A stretch of 64,000 bases of DNA from assembly GCF_030247195.1 (NCBI RefSeq), contig NC_080671.1, positions 203,650,897 to 203,714,896 of the forward strand, given 5' to 3'. Shown piece after piece: positions 60,486 through 64,000 of the stretch (position 1 is the stretch's first letter; each line of letters begins with the position of its first letter). Source of the stretch: Topomyia yanbarensis (Eukaryota > Arthropoda > Insecta > Diptera > Culicidae). A program made the translations under genes and the position numbers. The notes under the pieces are model-generated. The model searched no databases. It saw only the letters and a program-made list of their open reading frames with translations, and had not been told where the DNA came from.

Positions 60486-61612
60486 AGTGTTCGTGTATAA
60501 AGTGTCCGTTTTCACTTCAGATAGTTGGTATTTGCGACTCATGCCAGCCTGTATCAGTGGTCTAATAACTCTCAGCGCGCTAATATCATAGATACCCTGC
60601 CGTTTAAGGAGTTGCCATAATGATTTCATGTTAGCTAAGGTCAGTGGCATATGGAACCTTAAGTTTAACTATAATGTATACATTGTTAGTTGTAGTTTGA
60701 CATTACAACCAAATGTAATAAACTTTATTATTAATTCGAATAGCAAAAATTTCGCATGAATTAATTAAATTTAATTTTTCTGGTGCATAAGCACATATTA
60801 ATGGATCGTTTTGTAAATATCCATGAACCATAATTTAACGTTCGATATATGAATCAATACATAGCATTTCTAATGTTTATTTTTACACCTTCTATGGATC
60901 AAGAAAAATTATTTAGCAAACATTTTCATCAAATTTATGGAACTTTTGCTAACATTTTATTGGTTCATTTTGTAATACCGTGAAACATTTTTGTCGATAT
61001 TATGGAACATATCGACGTGTTTTAATGTGCATTGTTAATACTCCATGGATCATTGTCAAGTAATTTATGACGCAAAATGTAGCATTTTATGGAACATTTC
61101 CAATATTTTTATGGGGCATTGGTTGATTTTAATTGCTCTTTTATTACTATTTTAGTGCTCTTTTGCGACTATTTTATGGTTCAATTTTACATAATCTATG
61201 GATCAAATCACCCTTTTTTATGGATCATTCACACTGTTTTATGGATTTTCAGTTTTGTTTTATGGAACATCAACAACTTTTTTATGGATCGTTTTTCAAT
61301 TTTGTTGTTTTAGCTGCGCAAACTTAGGGCTGCCGTAGGTTATTAGGTCTACACACGGTTAAAACGAGAAAAAGAGTAGCCCAAGCTGTTTTTGTAGCTA
61401 AAATTATTCTAGGAAAGGTAGATATGTCGGGATTATTGGGCCAATTCCACATCTATGCACCGGAACGTCAACGAATGTGTGTTTAATTGGAAAGATTTGG
61501 GGTTTTTCTGTTTTTGTGAAGAATTGATGTTGCACTCGAATTGGCTTTGCCCCATCCCCATATTCATTAAGACCAACTGGTCAGATGATAAATAAATAAA
61601 TAAATAAATCAT

Positions 61613-62479
61613 TTAATTTACCATTTTTGTTACTAAAAACGCTCAGTAATCCCATGGTAGATGTTCATTTTCAGAAAAATAGGGTATTTGAACAAAAAAA
61701 TTGCTTTCTAGATCCAATGCCAAAAAATTTCATTGTTCCTGAAAACTTTCCACATTTAACAAAGTACATTTTGCAAAAATTGATTGAAATTCAAATAAAA
61801 TTTGATTGAAGAATAATAGAGATGCCCTAGTGCCCCAACTTCTCGTATTTTGATATAGGTCACAAAGATTCCGTTCAATTCCTGAGATTTTTTTCAATTA
61901 CAAAGCTGTAAAACATGTATGTTTTTCAAGAAAGAGTAGAAATGTTAGTGAAAATAGGGGATTTTAGGAATAAAATATAGGAAAAACCCCAATATCCTAT
62001 ATTTTTTAAGAAACGAAAATATCTCCTTTCAAATACTAGGATTGTTGTATAAACTATAAATTCAAAAGGCATAGCAAATATTCATTCCACATATTTTCTC
62101 CTAGTGCCAATGTTAAAAACTTCAAGAGGACGGGGGTCTAAAATTGCCTTGAAGGTGTGAGATTTGGCATATGAGGTTACTGTGACGTTTGTCGCTACAC
62201 GAAGAGATATTTTGTTTCAAAACTGAAATGTTCACGACAATGCAACTAGACGTGACTCAAACACCACATCGTTCACTGTAATGTATAGGCACGGTGAATT
62301 AAATTGATACAATTACTATACAAGAGAACATTTTCCAAGGTTTTTTACCGTTTGCTTGAAGATTGAGGTTACGGTTTCGTCGATTTTTCACCTTTATGGT
62401 AGGGTTATATTCCTGTCCATCTTGTTCAGTCATCCGTTCATCATATTTTATCTGGTGCAACCAATTATTTACAATGTTT
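61613..62479. other. brp intron without recognisable gene
   Basis: AT-rich sequence between the LINE tail and the hairpin element at 62480; nothing recognised. Confidence 0.45.
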
Positions 62480-63150
62480 TTATTTCGACTATGTTAGTCA
62501 CATTTTCTTTTTTACATTTTAACGACATTCAATTAGCCAGAGATTACTGGGTAGGGAAAGTTATGAACCCAGTAATTTCTGGCTAATTGAATGTCGTTAA
62601 AATGTAAAAAAGAAAATGTCGAAATAAAAAAGGAAAAAAGAAACTAACGGGAATCCATCGGCAGCGGTGGGTGGCCGCTGTAGACACAGCAACACCCTTA
62701 CACAATGTAGCAAACCCACTACGTGTGTCATCGCAGTGACAATAGTCTAATAAAAATCTATCCCGGCATTCGAAAGGCAAACAGAGATGAACAGCAGCAA
62801 TCATTATTGATTGATGCTAATCGTCGACAGGTTTTCAGTGGTGATCTTGCGTGGCTTCTCTTTTGTCGGTTCTCACCGTAAAGATGGACAAGCCTGTCAA
62901 TGCCAGGAGACATGCTGGTGAACTCGGGTGATTCATAGTTATGCTGCCTTAGCTCGACCCCCCATCAGCAGAAGGCAAAAGTTTAGCCCGTAAGATATTA
63001 AGCCTGTTCTAATGACCCTGCCAATTCTAGTTTTCCGATCTGTATACTTCACATCCTTGCTCTCACTTGAGTACTATGGCTCTAATTTTCATAACTTTCC
63101 CTACCCAGTTATCTCTAGCTAATTGAATGTCGTTAAAATGTAAAAAAATA
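62480..63150. mobile_element. hairpin element with three copies of one terminal repeat
   Basis: The word ACATTTTAACGACATTCAAT, with TAGCCAGAGATTACTGGGTA next to it, occurs at about 62511 on the plus strand. It occurs inverted at about 62570-62610 and inverted again at about 63100-63142. The outer two probably are the terminal repeats of an element of about 640 bp. The middle copy forms a 50-bp hairpin with the left one. The body between is GC-richer (62640-62900) without recognisable coding. Confidence 0.65.
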
Positions 63151-63671
63151 TTTACAAATTTACATGTAACAATATTTTATTTTTAAATTATTGCATAACG
63201 CTTATCATTAGTGAATGGGTATTAGTTTGTTCTCGGGATTGGCACAAGTAGATTTGTTGATCAACAAAATAAACAAAAACAACCCTTGAAATCTAATTTG
63301 ACATGAGCTAATAGTACGCAAAATAGAGCACAACAGCCCAAACCAAAGCCTGAAAATGCAACTAGTTTGGTTTGTGAGCAACAGAAGCAGTAGAGAATAA
63401 AATTCTGTACAATTCAAATTTTAAACAACTTTGGTTTTACTAAAAGTAAGGGCACATGGACATAGAACATTGCTTGTAATATTCGAAACAAGTTGAATCG
63501 ATAAATATCGCAACCAATCAAGATGCTTTCTGATGAACGTGTGTCCTTACATCTACCATGGGATGATACACGTTGAGCTGTGCAATGAACTGACATATTG
63601 ATGAATACAACATAAAGAACGATTTCTTACGAATCAATAGACAATGTATCTACATCGAACTTAAAACTTAC
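63151..63671. other. brp intron next to the N-terminal exon
   Basis: Ordinary AT-rich intron leading to the donor at 63671. No promoter element or other gene recognised. Confidence 0.5.
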
Positions 63672-64000
63672 TTGTCTCTTCATATCGCTGGCTCTACTAT
63701 AGTCTAAGTCTAATTTCGAGAATGGTGACTGATAGTATGGATTGCTTTTATATGACAAGTTACCGTAATCGTTCATGAGTGGTGGATAATCGGCTGGGAA
63801 TTGGCGTCTATTGTAAAAATTATAGGATGAAGATGACGATGGTAGGTTGGTCAATGATCGCGACATAATCGGATTGGACGCATAATGTTGCGAAAGGATG
63901 TTTTTCGTCTGGGACAGGATGCTGTGTGGTTGGGATAGAAGATTCGAAGGATTCAGGTAGGTATTGCTGTAGATCGGTCTCGATAGTAGATAGTCAGACG
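63672..64000 (-). CDS. brp: bruchpilot, putative N-terminal coding exon (partial, 5' end beyond window)
   Basis: On the minus strand the frame is open from the window edge at 64000 down to a consensus donor GTAAGT (63671-63666), and it ends in phase 0 after the codons for MKRQ. The visible 109 codons are rich in Ser, Tyr, Asn, Pro and Leu (SSSSSY, YNFYNRRQFP, KLDLDYSRASD) and show no coiled coil, unlike the downstream exons. An internal Met at 63866 is not necessarily the start, because the frame continues upstream. Phase 0 is compatible with direct splicing to exon 40577-40666. I do not recognise this sequence from the long fly Brp N terminus. The fly gene makes 190- and 170-kDa isoforms that differ at the N terminus, so this may be a short-isoform first exon (inference). 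It could also be an upstream common exon, or a different gene. Read-through past the donor adds 14 codons and then a stop. Confidence 0.6.

Larger units (their letters stand above)
58340..61305. mobile_element. 3-kb foldback element with 0.8-kb arms of CCATAAAA subrepeats
   Basis: Left arm about 58375-59255 and right arm about 60475-61300 are inverted copies of each other, including TGCTTATGCAC, TTCATGCGAAATTTTTGCTA and CGCGCTGAGAGTTATTAGAC. The outer part of each arm is a loose array of GATCCATAAAA and TTCCATAAAA words spaced 30-60 bp apart. The core holds a reversed-orientation culicine repeat with a SINE, and the GC-rich block shared with 14455-14680. It splits the LINE after RQDPINHP. The element resembles foldback-type elements; no transposase is visible. 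Confidence 0.82.
57047..61612 (+). mobile_element. 5'-truncated Jockey-clade LINE, split by two insertions
   Basis: Three collinear pieces of a non-LTR reverse transcriptase lie on the plus strand. 57047-57083 gives CRIFYADDVKLY, including the catalytic YADD. 57855-58335 gives IRDCLALQQS, VCDFGVTLDSALTFRPHFDY, INKANRQMGFVFKIS, PLCLYLLYCALVRSIL and RKFVRYALRRLSRQDP. 61310-61612 gives CRRLLGLHTVKTRKRVAQA, KIILGKVDMSGLLGQF, a 3' UTR and an AAAT-type tail (61587-61609). The order matches the C-terminal half of Jockey-type ORF2. Stops and frame changes make it a pseudogene. It lies antisense to brp. Confidence 0.88.

Noticed and set aside
61089..61327. Two overlapping frames rich in Phe, Met and His
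   Set aside because: They are translations of the ATGGATC/TTTTATGG word array in the foldback element arm; mirror frames appear in the other arm.
42791..63671. Search for the conserved brp segment ending MAQKQ
   Set aside because: No matching codon block with splice sites was recognised by eye. Very short exons could have been missed, so absence is not claimed as proven.

Overview
The window is eukaryotic, AT-rich and dominated by transposable elements. It holds one recognisable host gene on the minus strand, the insect bruchpilot (brp) gene, homologue of ELKS/CAST/ERC. Brp is the large coiled-coil scaffold of the presynaptic active zone (the T-bar). The exon sequences match the insect Brp coiled coil block by block. 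Long introns, tRNA-headed SINEs resembling Feilai, hAT/TTAA/inverted-repeat MITEs and a Jockey-type LINE tail suggest a mosquito, most likely a culicine (Aedes-like). The species call is inference.

brp runs right to left. I could place ten exons: 64000-63672 (open at the window edge, low-complexity N-terminal sequence), then 40666-40577, 40435-40358, 35485-35318, 35253-34765, 34496-34380, 24849-24667, 23539-23372, 23302-21263 and 16653-16414. The last nine are contiguous in the protein (1191 codons). All visible junctions are GT-AG and phase 0. The ELKS-conserved N-terminal part that precedes residue block LDEF in the long fly isoform was not found. The C-terminal coiled coil after the polyQ exon is also missing and should lie left of position 1. 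Exon 63672-64000 may be an alternative first coding exon, comparable to the short fly isoform.

Introns are 64 bp to 23 kb and are built from nested mobile elements. Left part (1-16.4 kb, last visible intron): several inverted-repeat elements, including a 4.35-kb element with 550-bp arms (7241-11593) that holds two further elements, and a MITE-in-MITE at 15868-16253. 16.8-20.9 kb: a decayed Tc1/mariner transposase and a 2.8-kb element with a transposase-like reading frame split by a TTAA MITE. 28.3-30.0 kb: a non-autonomous hAT carrying a SINE that carries a MITE. 34.5-34.8 kb: a 268-bp intron of which 189 bp is (TA)n. 37.4-39.1 kb: a palindromic element with a second (TA)n. 42.8-50.2 kb: a four-layer nest (outer inverted-repeat element, culicine repeat, 3990-bp hAT with perfect 8-bp TSD, then SINE and Helitron). 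50.5-51.7 kb: an element with a near-perfect 680-bp palindrome. 57.0-61.6 kb: the 3' end of a Jockey-clade LINE split by two inverted-repeat elements, the second of which contains a SINE with a 13-bp TSD.

No rRNA, functional tRNA, CRISPR or prokaryotic feature was seen. I found no convincing previously undescribed gene system. The most promising leads are the putative alternative N-terminal exon, the (TA)n intron, and the uncharacterised inverted-repeat elements with conserved reading frames.
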